63,227 nt of DNA from Myxococcota bacterium (GTDB lineage Bacteria; Myxococcota_A; Polyangia; Polyangiales; Polyangiaceae): assembly GCA_963169915.1 (NCBI GenBank), contig CAUJEM010000037.1, positions 1 through 63,227 on the forward strand, read 5' to 3'. Numbering within the stretch: position 1 is the stretch's first letter; every line of letters starts with the position of its first letter. Below are positions 18,182 through 26,011 of this stretch, one piece after another. Made by a program: the position numbers and the translations under genes. The notes under the pieces were generated by a model. The model searched no databases, had not been told where the DNA came from, and saw only the letters and a list, made by a program, of their open reading frames with translations.

Positions 18182-19248
18182 GGCGCGCCCCGCGTCTGCC
18201 GCTGCTCCAGCAGCGGCAGACGGAGCTGACCACCTGCGTGTACTGCCCCAAGCTCTGCCGCGCCGTCTGCCCCGTGGCCGAGGCGGAGCCTCGCGAGACG
18301 CTGACCCCGTGGGGTAAGATGAGCCTGGCGTGGTTCGCGTCCCAAGGGACCCTGGAGCTCGAGCCGAGCGCCGCGCGCACCGCCTGGGCCTGCACGGGCT
18401 GCATGGCCTGTCGTGAGGCCTGTGATCACGACAACCCGGTGGAGGAGGTGCTCACGGAGGCGCGCGCGGAGCTCTACGCCGCGGGGCTGGCGCCCGCCGC
18501 CGCCCGCGCCAGCGTGGAGGAGCACGCCGCCCGGATGCAGGAGGTGGAGCGGGCGGTGCAGCGCCTGGAGCGGCTCCCCGGGGTGCGTCCCGGCGCCCCG
18601 GTGGCGCTGATGCTCGGCTGCGGCTACCTGCGGCGCGCCGAGGACGTCGCGGAGGACATCGTCGTGACGGCCACGCACCTGCTCGGGGACGTCCAGCTCG
18701 TCAGGGGCTGCTGCGGGGCGACGCTCGACGCCGCCGGCGCTCGAGGCGCGGCGGCCGAGGCGCGCGCGGCGCTGCGCCGGACGCTCGCCCCTGGCGTCCG
18801 CTGGGTGGTCGTCGACCCGAGCTGCGCCAGGGCGCTCGGCGAGCAGCCCCACGAGCTGTTCTTGGATCTGGCGTATGAGCAGCGCGCGCGCTTTCGGCGG
18901 CTCGCCCCCTCGACCGGGCGCTTCCGGTGGCACGACCCCTGCTCGCTCGGTCGCGGCCTCGGTCGCTACGACCAGCCGCGCGCGCTGCTCGCGCAGGTGC
19001 TGGGGCGCGCCCCGGAGGAATTCCCTCGCTGCCGGGAGCACGCCACCTGCTCGGGAGGGGGGGGGCTATTGCCACGGACCTACCCGGAGATCTCCGCCGC
19101 CATCGGCGCCTGGAGGCTGAGCGCGCACGAGGCCGAGGGTGGTGGCGTGGTCGTGACCCACTGCGCGTCGAGCTTGCGGCGCTTTCGGGCCAGCCAGGGC
19201 AGCGTGGTGGACCTCGCGAGCTTGCTGCGGCGGGCCCTGCACGAGTGA
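18178..19248 (+). CDS. Fe-S protein with two 4Fe-4S motifs and CCG domain
   Basis: A 356-aa protein related to GlcF/HdrD-type iron-sulfur proteins. Near the N-terminus are Cys20, 23, 27 and 31 (CVYCPKLCRAVCP, unusual three-residue spacings) and Cys72, 75, 78 and 82 (CTGCMACREACD), which should each hold a 4Fe-4S cluster. The C-terminal half has cysteine-rich motifs of the CCG family: GCCGA and HDPCSLGRGLG with a later CSGGGG, where the usual CCGGGG has one Cys replaced by Ser. Such proteins pass electrons between flavoenzymes, quinones or thiols. It starts at a GTG overlapping the upstream kinase stop, and its own stop overlaps the next kinase start. No dehydrogenase partner is adjacent. A redox-sensing role is inference. 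Confidence 0.85.
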   Translation: MRRAPRLPLLQQRQTELTTCVYCPKLCRAVCPVAEAEPRETLTPWGKMSLAWFASQGTLELEPSAARTAWACTGCMACREACDHDNPVEEVLTEARAELYAAGLAPAAARASVEEHAARMQEVERAVQRLERLPGVRPGAPVALMLGCGYLRRAEDVAEDIVVTATHLLGDVQLVRGCCGATLDAAGARGAAAEARAALRRTLAPGVRWVVVDPSCARALGEQPHELFLDLAYEQRARFRRLAPSTGRFRWHDPCSLGRGLGRYDQPRALLAQVLGRAPEEFPRCREHATCSGGGGLLPRTYPEISAAIGAWRLSAHEAEGGGVVVTHCASSLRRFRASQGSVVDLASLLRRALHE

Positions 19249-20840
19249 AGCTCAGCGCTTGGCCCTCAGGTCGCAGCGTCGCCTCGCGCGTCTTGTCGTC
19301 GTTCGCGCTCTTGATGGTGGCGTTCACGCTGGTCGCGGGCTGGAGCCTCATCGCCCTGCGGACAGCGGCCCAAGAGGGCGAGCTGCTGCGCTCCGGCTAC
19401 CTGCCGCTGTCGCTGGCGCTCCGCGACGCCGTCGCCGATCAAGACGCCTGGAACACCCAGCTCAACCACGTGACCACCGCCGCCAACCCCGCGGACAAGC
19501 GCGTTTGGTTCGACGCCGCGCTCGCGGCAGGTCGACCGCGGACCTTCGCCAAGCTGCGGGCGGCCATCCACCGTGCCTTTCAAGGAGGGGAGCGAGATCC
19601 CTCGGCGGAGCTGGCGCGGGAGCTGACCCAAGAGACCGCCGACATCCTCGAGCTGGGGTCTGCCGACGGGCAGAGCGTGGCCCAGCTCTTCGAGGCGCTG
19701 GCGCGCGGGGACGCGAAGCTGGCGGAGCAGCGGCGCGCCGAGCTGGTCACGCGAGGCGCCCGGATCAAGGGCCGGCTCGGGCAGCTCGAGCAGCGCGTGC
19801 AGGCGAGGGTCGATGCCTTGGCCGGCGCGGCGCAGCGCCGTGAGGCCCACGCCTTTCGGCTCCTCGTCGCGCTGTTGATGGTCACCTCGCTCGTGGCGCT
19901 GGGGTCGGCGCTGCGCGTGCGCCGCGTCCTGGCGCCGCTGGCGCGGGTGACGGCGCGGGCCCGCGCGGTCGCTCGGGGAGAGCTGGAGGTGCAGCCGGTC
20001 TTGGAGACCGCGGACGAGCTGGGTGAGCTCGCCGCGACCTTCGAGCGGATGGTGGCGGCCATCGCCGCCGCGAACGAGCAGCTCTTGGCGGCCGACCGCC
20101 TCGCGACCATCGGGAAGATGGCGGCGCACGTCACCCACGAGATCCGCAACCCGCTGTCGTCCATCGCGCTCAACGTGGAGATGCTGGAAGAGGAGCTCGC
20201 GGAGAGCCCGGAGCGGAGCGAGGCGCGCGCGCTCTTGCAGGCCATCCAGCACGAGATCGAGCGGCTGACCGCGCTCTCCGAGCAGTACCTTTCCATGGCG
20301 CGGCAGCAGCCGCCCAACCTGCAAGAGGAAGATCTGGCGGAGGTGGTGCGTGAGGCTTGCGACTTCATGCGGCTGGAGCTGAAGCGCCACGACGTCCGGC
20401 TGAGCCTGGAGGTGGAGCCGGATCTTCCCTTGGTGGCGCTCGACGAGGCCCAGCTCAGGCAGGTGTGCTTCAACCTGCTACGCAACGCGCGAGAGTCCAT
20501 GCCGGAGGGGGGGCTCATCGAGGTCAGCGTCCGGCGTCGAGGGGCCGCGGAGCTCGTCGTCTGCATCGCGGACGAGGGCGTGGGCTTCGACGCTCAAGAC
20601 GCCAGCCAGCTCTTCGAGCCCTTCTTCACCACCAAGGGGCAAGGCACGGGGCTAGGGCTGGCCATCAGCCGTCAGGTCCTCGAGGCGCATGGCGGCGGCA
20701 TCGAGTGCCACGCCCGCACCCCGAGGGGGACGGAGTTTTGCCTGAGCCTCCCGATCACCGCCGCCGGCGCGCGCCCTCGGGCGGTGACGCGCGGCTCAGA
20801 TCGTCCCCACCTTGCGTCCGGCGGGGGCCAGACGACGTAG
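19245..20840 (+). CDS. Membrane sensor histidine kinase with HAMP domain
   Basis: A 531-aa inner-membrane kinase. TM1 is at about residues 14-36 (FALLMVAFTLVAGWSLIAL), followed by a mostly helical periplasmic sensor of about 165 residues, TM2 (LLVALLMVTSLVALGSAL), and a HAMP domain (RVLAPLARVTARARAVARGEL, ETADELGELAATF). The H-box is VTHEIRNPLSSI with His298; N box LLRNARESM, G1 DEGVGF and G2 GTGLGLAIS follow. The GTG start overlaps the Fe-S gene stop. The 3' end overlaps the convergent SDR gene by 45 bases. The organisation resembles NtrB/ZraS-type kinases; the stimulus is unknown. Confidence 0.9.
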   Translation: MKLSAWPSGRSVASRVLSSFALLMVAFTLVAGWSLIALRTAAQEGELLRSGYLPLSLALRDAVADQDAWNTQLNHVTTAANPADKRVWFDAALAAGRPRTFAKLRAAIHRAFQGGERDPSAELARELTQETADILELGSADGQSVAQLFEALARGDAKLAEQRRAELVTRGARIKGRLGQLEQRVQARVDALAGAAQRREAHAFRLLVALLMVTSLVALGSALRVRRVLAPLARVTARARAVARGELEVQPVLETADELGELAATFERMVAAIAAANEQLLAADRLATIGKMAAHVTHEIRNPLSSIALNVEMLEEELAESPERSEARALLQAIQHEIERLTALSEQYLSMARQQPPNLQEEDLAEVVREACDFMRLELKRHDVRLSLEVEPDLPLVALDEAQLRQVCFNLLRNARESMPEGGLIEVSVRRRGAAELVVCIADEGVGFDAQDASQLFEPFFTTKGQGTGLGLAISRQVLEAHGGGIECHARTPRGTEFCLSLPITAAGARPRAVTRGSDRPHLASGGGQTT

Positions 20841-21557
20841 GAGCCACTCCGGCGCGCGGGTCATCACCTGCTTGAGCGCCGCCATTTGCCACGGAAAGCT
20901 GAAGGTGCGATCGCGCCGCTCGATGGACCGGGCCATGATGGCGACGGCGTCGTCCAGCTCGACCAAGAAGGGCATGGGGTGAGTGAGGACGTCCGTCATG
21001 GGGGTCCGCACGAAGCCGGGGCAGAGGGTCATGGCGTGAACGCCGCTGCCCTGGAGATCCATGCGCAGGCCATCCATGAAGGTGATGACGGCGGCCTTCG
21101 AGGCGGAGTACGCGGCGCGCCCCGGCAGCGCCCGATGCCCCGCCATGGAGCTGACCGCCACGACCGTGCCGCGCCCGGCCGCGACCATCCCCGGCAAGAA
21201 GGGGATGATGGTGTTGGTGACCCCGATGACGTTGATCTGCATGAGCTGCTCGACCGAGCGCGCGTCGCCCTCGAGCAGCGCGCTGGGGATCCCGACGCCC
21301 GCATTGGCGATGACGAGCTCCGCGCCGCCGGCCTCCGCGATGAAGGCGTCGTGCGCGCGCTGCATGGCCTCGCGCGAGGCCACGTCCGCAGGCAAGACGA
21401 TGGGCTTGGCCCCTCGCGCCCGGAGCTGCTCGGCCAGCTCCGTGAGGAGCTCCGCCCGACGCGCGCAGAGCCCAATCGTGGCGCCTGGCTCGGCATAGTG
21501 CCTCGCCAAGCCAGCGCCGAGCCCGCTCGAACTACCCGTGATGAAGATGCGCTTCAT
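20796..21557 (-). CDS. Short-chain dehydrogenase/reductase
   Basis: A 253-aa NAD(P)-dependent oxidoreductase of the classical SDR type. The Rossmann motif is GSSSGLGAGLA (residues 8-18; TGxxxGxG form), then NAGVG, the catalytic Ser in AVSSMAG, and YSASKAA with the Tyr and Lys of the YxxxK motif. The substrate is unknown. The end region (TRAPEWLLRRLAPAG) is basic and may contact membrane. It converges on the HAMP kinase with overlapping 3' ends. Confidence 0.93.
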   Translation of the reverse strand: MKRIFITGSSSGLGAGLARHYAEPGATIGLCARRAELLTELAEQLRARGAKPIVLPADVASREAMQRAHDAFIAEAGGAELVIANAGVGIPSALLEGDARSVEQLMQINVIGVTNTIIPFLPGMVAAGRGTVVAVSSMAGHRALPGRAAYSASKAAVITFMDGLRMDLQGSGVHAMTLCPGFVRTPMTDVLTHPMPFLVELDDAVAIMARSIERRDRTFSFPWQMAALKQVMTRAPEWLLRRLAPAGRKVGTI

Positions 21558-21622
21558 GCGGGGCAGTATCCCTCAGCGCTGGCGGCTTGTCGCGGCGACG
21601 GGGAGGGAGCACCATCGGCGTG

Positions 21623-22261
21623 ATGATCACGGTAGTCTTGGCGACCGGCAACCCGGGCAAGGTGCGCGAGCTGTCACGCCTGCTCAGCGGGCTCGACGTC
21701 GAGCTCGTGGGCGTCAAGGACGTCCTCGGGCAGGCCCTGGAGGTGCCGGAGCTGGGGGACAGCTTCGAGAGCAACGCCGTCGAGAAGGCGCGCCGGGTGT
21801 GCGCGGCGACCGGCCTCGTCAGCGTCGCCGACGACAGCGGGCTCGAGGTGTTGGCGCTCGGAGGGCGACCGGGCGTGCGGAGCGCCCGCTTCGCGCACGA
21901 GCGCGCCACGGACGCGGAGAACAACGCGGCGCTGCTCGCGGCCCTGGAGGAGGAGGTCGATCGTCGGGCGCGGTTCGTGTGCGTGCTCGCGCTCGCGACG
22001 CCGTGGGCCGAGCAGGTGGTGACCGTGCGCGGCGTCTGCGACGGCAAGATCGCGCGCGGCGTCTCCGGCTCGGGAGGCTTCGGCTACGATCCGCTGTTCG
22101 TGGTGGAGCGCGCGGACGGCAAGACGATGGCCGAGCTCTCTGCGGAGGAGAAGGACGCCCTCAGCCATCGCGGGCTCGCCGTGCGTGCCCTGGCGGCCGA
22201 GCTCGAGCGGCTGCTCGCCCGGCAGCGTCACGAGGCGGAAAACATCGCTTTTTTGCGGTGA
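21623..22261 (+). CDS. rdgB: XTP/dITP diphosphatase (Ham1/RdgB)
   Basis: RdgB (212 aa) hydrolyses non-canonical purine triphosphates such as dITP and XTP to monophosphates, cleaning the nucleotide pool. The motifs are VVLATGNPGKVREL near the start, SFESNAVEKAR, the catalytic ADDSGLEVLALGGRPGV and the C-terminal GFGYDPLF with LSHRGLAVRAL. The ATG at 21623 is chosen from homology; in-frame codons upstream are not conserved. It is divergent from the SDR gene, with a 65-base gap. Confidence 0.95.
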   Translation: MITVVLATGNPGKVRELSRLLSGLDVELVGVKDVLGQALEVPELGDSFESNAVEKARRVCAATGLVSVADDSGLEVLALGGRPGVRSARFAHERATDAENNAALLAALEEEVDRRARFVCVLALATPWAEQVVTVRGVCDGKIARGVSGSGGFGYDPLFVVERADGKTMAELSAEEKDALSHRGLAVRALAAELERLLARQRHEAENIAFLR

Positions 22262-22333
22262 GCACCGCGCTGGGGCCCCAGCATTGACCCCCCCTCGGAG
22301 GGCGTGCTAAGCCGGCGCCACCAAAGGGCATAG

Positions 22334-22618
22334 GTGCAATATCACTGGAATAGTGGCGCTGCTCGCTACGCCACCATCGGTCTCGAGCTGGCGCTGAGCG
22401 CCTTGTTCGGACTGTTCGTCGGTCGCTGGCTCGACCGGCGCTGGGGTACCGACTGGATCAGCATGGTCGGCCTCGGGCTGGGCGTCGCGGCAGGCTACCG
22501 CTCACTCTGGCTGACGATGAAGAAGGCGAACCGCGAGCTCGCCGAGACCGAGAAAGCCGAAGCCCTAGCACGAAAGAAATACCTCGATGGCCCCCCCTCC
22601 CCGCGAAACCAGTCTTGA
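22334..22618 (+). CDS. atpZ: AtpZ/AtpI-family F0 accessory protein
   Basis: A 94-residue membrane protein with two hydrophobic helices (IGLELALSALFGLFVGRWLD and SMVGLGLGVAAGYRSLW) and a basic, charged tail. The GxxxG-rich pattern with RWLDRRWGTDW fits the AtpZ family, which assists F0 c-ring assembly or ion supply at the head of atp operons. The start is a GTG at 22334. It overlaps the next gene by 32 bases. Confidence 0.85.
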   Translation: MQYHWNSGAARYATIGLELALSALFGLFVGRWLDRRWGTDWISMVGLGLGVAAGYRSLWLTMKKANRELAETEKAEALARKKYLDGPPSPRNQS

Positions 22619-22970
22619 GCTCGGCGTCACGTCCGCGCTGCGGGCGGTGATCGTGGTCGGCCTGCTGATGACCCTGGGGACGGTCTCGTGGCTCGGCGTG
22701 AAGTTCGCCGGGGGGGTGGCGCTCGGTGCGCTGCTCGGTGCGCTCAACCTCTGGGTGCTGGCGCACGCGGTGCGGCGCATCTTCGGCGCGGGGGCCAGCT
22801 CGGCTCGCTGGAGCCTCATCGCCGCCGTCAAGTTCCTCGCGCTGCTCTTGTGCGCGTACTGGTTCATGCGGGCCGGCGTCGCCGTCCTGGCCATGATGGT
22901 CGGCTTTGGCGCGCTGCCCCTCGGCATCGTCATCAGCCAGCTCCGCTCCGCCCAACCGTCTCGACTCTGA
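22587..22970 (+). CDS. atpI: ATP synthase subunit I (AtpI)
   Basis: A 127-aa integral membrane protein with about four hydrophobic helices (RAVIVVGLLMTLGTVSWLGV; GGVALGALLGALNLWVL; LIAAVKFLALLLCAYWF; VLAMMVGFGALPLGIVI). The GALLGALNLW pattern and KF/L segment match AtpI, which helps assemble the c-ring. It starts inside the end of atpZ and lies 13 bases before atpB. Confidence 0.85.
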   Translation: MAPPPRETSLELGVTSALRAVIVVGLLMTLGTVSWLGVKFAGGVALGALLGALNLWVLAHAVRRIFGAGASSARWSLIAAVKFLALLLCAYWFMRAGVAVLAMMVGFGALPLGIVISQLRSAQPSRL

Positions 22971-22983
22971 GGATCACCGCATC

Positions 22984-23754
22984 ATGCCCGAGCATGCCAG
23001 CTGGCTTACCTTCTTGCTTGCCCACATCAAGGAGACGCTCAACCACAACGCACACGCGTTCGGGGCGACGCTCAACAGCAAGACCCCGGCGAACTGGATG
23101 AGCTTCGAGCCCATCACCGCGTCGCTGCTGGTGGGGCTGCTGCTCGTGGCCTTCGGGCTCTCGGTGCGGCGTCAGGTGGCCAACGTGGATCAGGCGGTCG
23201 TGCCGGAGTCTCGGCTGAGCCTGCGCACCTTCTTCGAGGCCTTCCTGGGCTACTTCTACGATCTCGCCAAGAGCGTGATGGATGCGGAGCGAGCGAAGCA
23301 GCACTTCCCGCTCATCGCCACCTCTGCCTGCTTCATCTTCTTCGGCAACCTGCTCTCCCTGATCCCCGGGATGCCCATCCCCACCACGAACCTCAACATT
23401 ACCTTGGGCTGCGGCCTGGTCGTGTTCGTGTACTTCAACGTCGTGGGGCTCAAGGCGCAGGGGTGGGGGTACATCAAGCACCTCGCGGGCCCCGCTTGGT
23501 ACCTGGCGTGGCTCATCTTCCCGCTCGAGGTCATCTCCATGTGCGTGCGGCCCATCACCTTGGCTGTCCGCTTGATGCTCAACATGGCGGTGGATCACCT
23601 GATCTTGGCCATCTTCTTGGGCCTCGTGGCGGTGTTGGTGCCCCTGCCCGTGATGGTGCTGGGGGTCCTGGTGATCGCGGTGCAGACGCTGGTGTTCACC
23701 CTCCTCACCTGCATCTACGTCGGCCTGGCCACGGAGCATGAAGAGCACCACTGA
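22984..23754 (+). CDS. atpB: F0F1 ATP synthase subunit a
   Basis: Subunit a (256 aa) forms the ion half-channels against the c-ring. Multi-pass membrane protein with the essential Arg in ITLAVRLMLNM; the usual GN after the Arg is MLN here. The segment FEAFLGYFYDLAKSVM and LSLIPGMPIPTTNLNITLGCGL are family features. The ATG at 22984 begins MPEHASWLTFLLAH. The C-terminus is His/Glu rich. Confidence 0.96.
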   Translation: MPEHASWLTFLLAHIKETLNHNAHAFGATLNSKTPANWMSFEPITASLLVGLLLVAFGLSVRRQVANVDQAVVPESRLSLRTFFEAFLGYFYDLAKSVMDAERAKQHFPLIATSACFIFFGNLLSLIPGMPIPTTNLNITLGCGLVVFVYFNVVGLKAQGWGYIKHLAGPAWYLAWLIFPLEVISMCVRPITLAVRLMLNMAVDHLILAIFLGLVAVLVPLPVMVLGVLVIAVQTLVFTLLTCIYVGLATEHEEHH

Positions 23755-23865
23755 GCCTTGGCTCAGCCATTTCCCTCTAGAAATCGGATCACCCCTAGAA
23801 ATTCCGGTGGCCGCCCAAGAAAAATGCCACTAGACGCTCGCCGGTTATTAAGGAGACGCAAGACC

Positions 23866-24189
23866 ATGTCCAACAAGAAGCTCACCCTCGCCCTCGCCAC
23901 CCTGGTTAGCCTCGTTCCGGCGACCGCGCTCGCGGACGTCGGTGCAGCCGCCAACGAGCACGACTCGAAGTCCATGGCTGCGCTCGCCGCCGCCATCGCG
24001 ATTGGCCTCGCCGTGTTCGGCGGGACGATGGGCCAGGGGCGTGCCGTCGTCGCGGCGCTCGAAGGGATCAGCCGCAACCCAGGCGCTGCGCCGCGCATCC
24101 AGCTCCCGATGATCTTGGGCCTCGCCCTCATCGAGTCCCTGGTGCTGTTCGCGTTCGCGATCGCCTACCAGCTCCAAGGCAAGGTGTGA
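23866..24189 (+). CDS. atpE: F0F1 ATP synthase subunit c with N-terminal presequence
   Basis: Subunit c (107 aa) makes the rotating c-ring. The N-terminus looks like a cleavable signal peptide ([18 protein letters not shown]), leaving about 84 residues. The helical hairpin follows: [22 protein letters not shown] in helix 1 and loop, [15 protein letters not shown] in helix 2. The ion-binding residue is Glu90; Gln57 and Ser91 sit where sodium-type c subunits carry Gln32 and Ser66, but the Thr67 and Tyr70 equivalents are Leu92 and Phe95. The ATG at 23866 has an AAGGAG site. No atpF, atpH, atpA, atpG, atpD or atpC follows, so the F1 genes are elsewhere. Confidence 0.95.
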   Translation: MSNKKLTLALATLVSLVPATALADVGAAANEHDSKSMAALAAAIAIGLAVFGGTMGQGRAVVAALEGISRNPGAAPRIQLPMILGLALIESLVLFAFAIAYQLQGKV

Positions 24190-24197
24190 TCGCCCTG

Positions 24198-24222
24198 CGC
24201 TGAGGGCCCACGGGCCTCGGCG
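24198..24222. terminator. Hairpin between atpE and the convergent UbiB-like gene
   Basis: An imperfect 8-bp outer stem (24198-24205 with 24215-24222, one G-U pair) with a self-pairing GGGCCC-type interior lies nine bases after the atpE stop. It could terminate atpE transcription, and possibly that of the convergent gene. No T-tract follows directly. Confidence 0.45.
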
Positions 24223-24271
24223 TAGCGCTCTCGTGAGGCTCGCAGCGCGACGTGCGGTGCGGGCCTCGCCG

Positions 24272-25981
24272 CTATTTCTTGGCGCTCGCACGCAGCGCGC
24301 GCACCACGTCCAAGAGGACGTGCAGGCCGACGAGCAGCACCCCCAGGCCGAGCAGGACCCCGCCGACGATGGGGGAGTCGGCGGCCACCAGCCACGCGCC
24401 CCCGAGCAGCAGTGAGCTGGCGAGCAGCGCGGAGTAGAGCCGCCGCCCGAGGCGGTCGGCGGCCGGGGCGATGGCGCGGTCGTCGAGCTTGAGCTCTAGC
24501 CTCCCTAGCCTCAGATCTTCGAGCACCTCCCCGATTTGCTGCGGCATGTTGTAGGAGGTGCTGGTGAGGCGCTCCACGCGGCGGAGTAGTTCGTTGCCGA
24601 GGCGCTCTGGGGAGTAGCGCTTCTTGAGGATCTGAAAGAAGTGGTGCTTGGCGTCCTCGAAGACGTCGAGCTCCGGATCGAGCTCCTTGCCGACCCCCTC
24701 CACGGTCATCAGGGCCTTACCGACGAGCATGAAGTCGCTGGGCACCTCGAGGCCATACTTCGTGGCGCCGTACACGATGTCCCGGATGAGCCCGCTCAAG
24801 TCGATGTCTTTGAGCTGCTTGCCCAGGTACTTCTCGGCGAGGAGGCTCACCTCGGCGCGGTAGGCCTCCATGTCCACCTTCTTGGTCGGCGTACCGATCT
24901 GGTAGAGCGCGTCCGCGATGCCCTCGTAGTCCTTGCGCACCGCCGCGACCATCACGTCCACCGTGAGGTCACGCATGCGCGGGCTCAGGCGCCCCACCAT
25001 CCCGAGGTCGATCATCCCGATGATGGGCGCCTCTGGGGTGCCCATCACGAGGATGTTGCCTGGGTGTGGGTCCGCGTGAAAAAAGCCATCATCGAAGATC
25101 TGCTTGATGATGATGTCGAGTGACACGCCGGCGAGGGCCTTGCCGGAGTGTCCCGCGGCCACGGCGGCGTCGAGCTTGATGCCGCTCAAGAACTCGAGCG
25201 TCAGGACGTGCTTGCTGGAGGCCTGCTTGTAGACCTTCGGGAAGGCGATCCCTTGAAAGCCCTCGAAGTTCTGGCGGAAGCGCCCGGCGTTCTCGGCCTC
25301 CGTCGTGAAGTCCAGCTCGGCCGAGATGGCGTGATCGAACTGCTGGACGAGCCCCACCGGCGAGTAGATGCGGCTCTCCGGGATGAGCCGCTCCACGAGC
25401 GCCGCGAGCCCATGCAGGATGTCCACGTCGCTGGCGATGGTCTGCGCGATGCCGGGGCGCTGCACCTTGACGACGACCTGCTGGACCCCCTCCTCGGTGC
25501 GCAGCGTGGCGCGATGCACCTGCGCGATGCTCGCGGCCGCCAGGGGCTTGGGGTCGAAGCTCTCGAACACCTCCGAGATGCTGGCGCCGAGGCTCGCCTC
25601 CACCTGGGCGGCGATGGCCTCGAAGGGGACCTCGGGGACGGCGTCTTGGAGCTTCTTGAGCTCGACGATGAGATCTGGCGGGAGCACGTCCGTGCGCGTG
25701 GAGGCGATCTGTCCCAGCTTGATGAAGGAGGGCCCCAAGTCCTCGAGGACGTGTCGGATGCGGATGGAGCTCGAGGTGCGGCGCTGCTCCTCTTCGCCTC
25801 GGGCCAGATCCTCGGGAGAGAGCTCGTCGGTCTCCTCGCTCTGGGAGCTCGGGCCCTTGCCGCGCCTCGAGCGCCCAAGCCCGAGTCGCACCACGATCTC
25901 CCCGAAGCCGTGCCGGACGAGGACGCGCGAGACGTCCCTCACCCGCCCGATGTCTCGAACCGCGTGGACGATGGAGACCAT
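24272..25981 (-). CDS. ubiB: ABC1/UbiB/AarF-family protein kinase-like protein
   Basis: A 569-aa atypical kinase/ATPase of the UbiB family, which supports isoprenoid quinone metabolism. The KxGQ motif is FIKLGQIASTR, the Ala-rich loop is AAASIAQVHRA, the nucleotide Lys is in VVVKVQRPG, and the catalytic DPHPGN (ADPHPGNILV) and DLGMVG (DFG equivalent) follow. Two membrane helices close the protein (LYSALLASSLLLGGAWLVA and VGGVLLGLGVLLVGLHVLL). An acidic, serine-rich insert lies near residues 40-70. Gene symbol by family only; no ubiquinone or menaquinone genes are adjacent. Confidence 0.88.
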   Translation of the reverse strand: MVSIVHAVRDIGRVRDVSRVLVRHGFGEIVVRLGLGRSRRGKGPSSQSEETDELSPEDLARGEEEQRRTSSSIRIRHVLEDLGPSFIKLGQIASTRTDVLPPDLIVELKKLQDAVPEVPFEAIAAQVEASLGASISEVFESFDPKPLAAASIAQVHRATLRTEEGVQQVVVKVQRPGIAQTIASDVDILHGLAALVERLIPESRIYSPVGLVQQFDHAISAELDFTTEAENAGRFRQNFEGFQGIAFPKVYKQASSKHVLTLEFLSGIKLDAAVAAGHSGKALAGVSLDIIIKQIFDDGFFHADPHPGNILVMGTPEAPIIGMIDLGMVGRLSPRMRDLTVDVMVAAVRKDYEGIADALYQIGTPTKKVDMEAYRAEVSLLAEKYLGKQLKDIDLSGLIRDIVYGATKYGLEVPSDFMLVGKALMTVEGVGKELDPELDVFEDAKHHFFQILKKRYSPERLGNELLRRVERLTSTSYNMPQQIGEVLEDLRLGRLELKLDDRAIAPAADRLGRRLYSALLASSLLLGGAWLVAADSPIVGGVLLGLGVLLVGLHVLLDVVRALRASAKK

Positions 25982-26011
25982 CAGACGACCCTCCTGGTGC
26001 TGCGCATGGCG

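Noticed and set aside
23866..24189. Sodium-driven ATP synthase
   Set aside because: The Thr67 and Tyr70 equivalents of sodium rings are missing, so specificity cannot be assigned.
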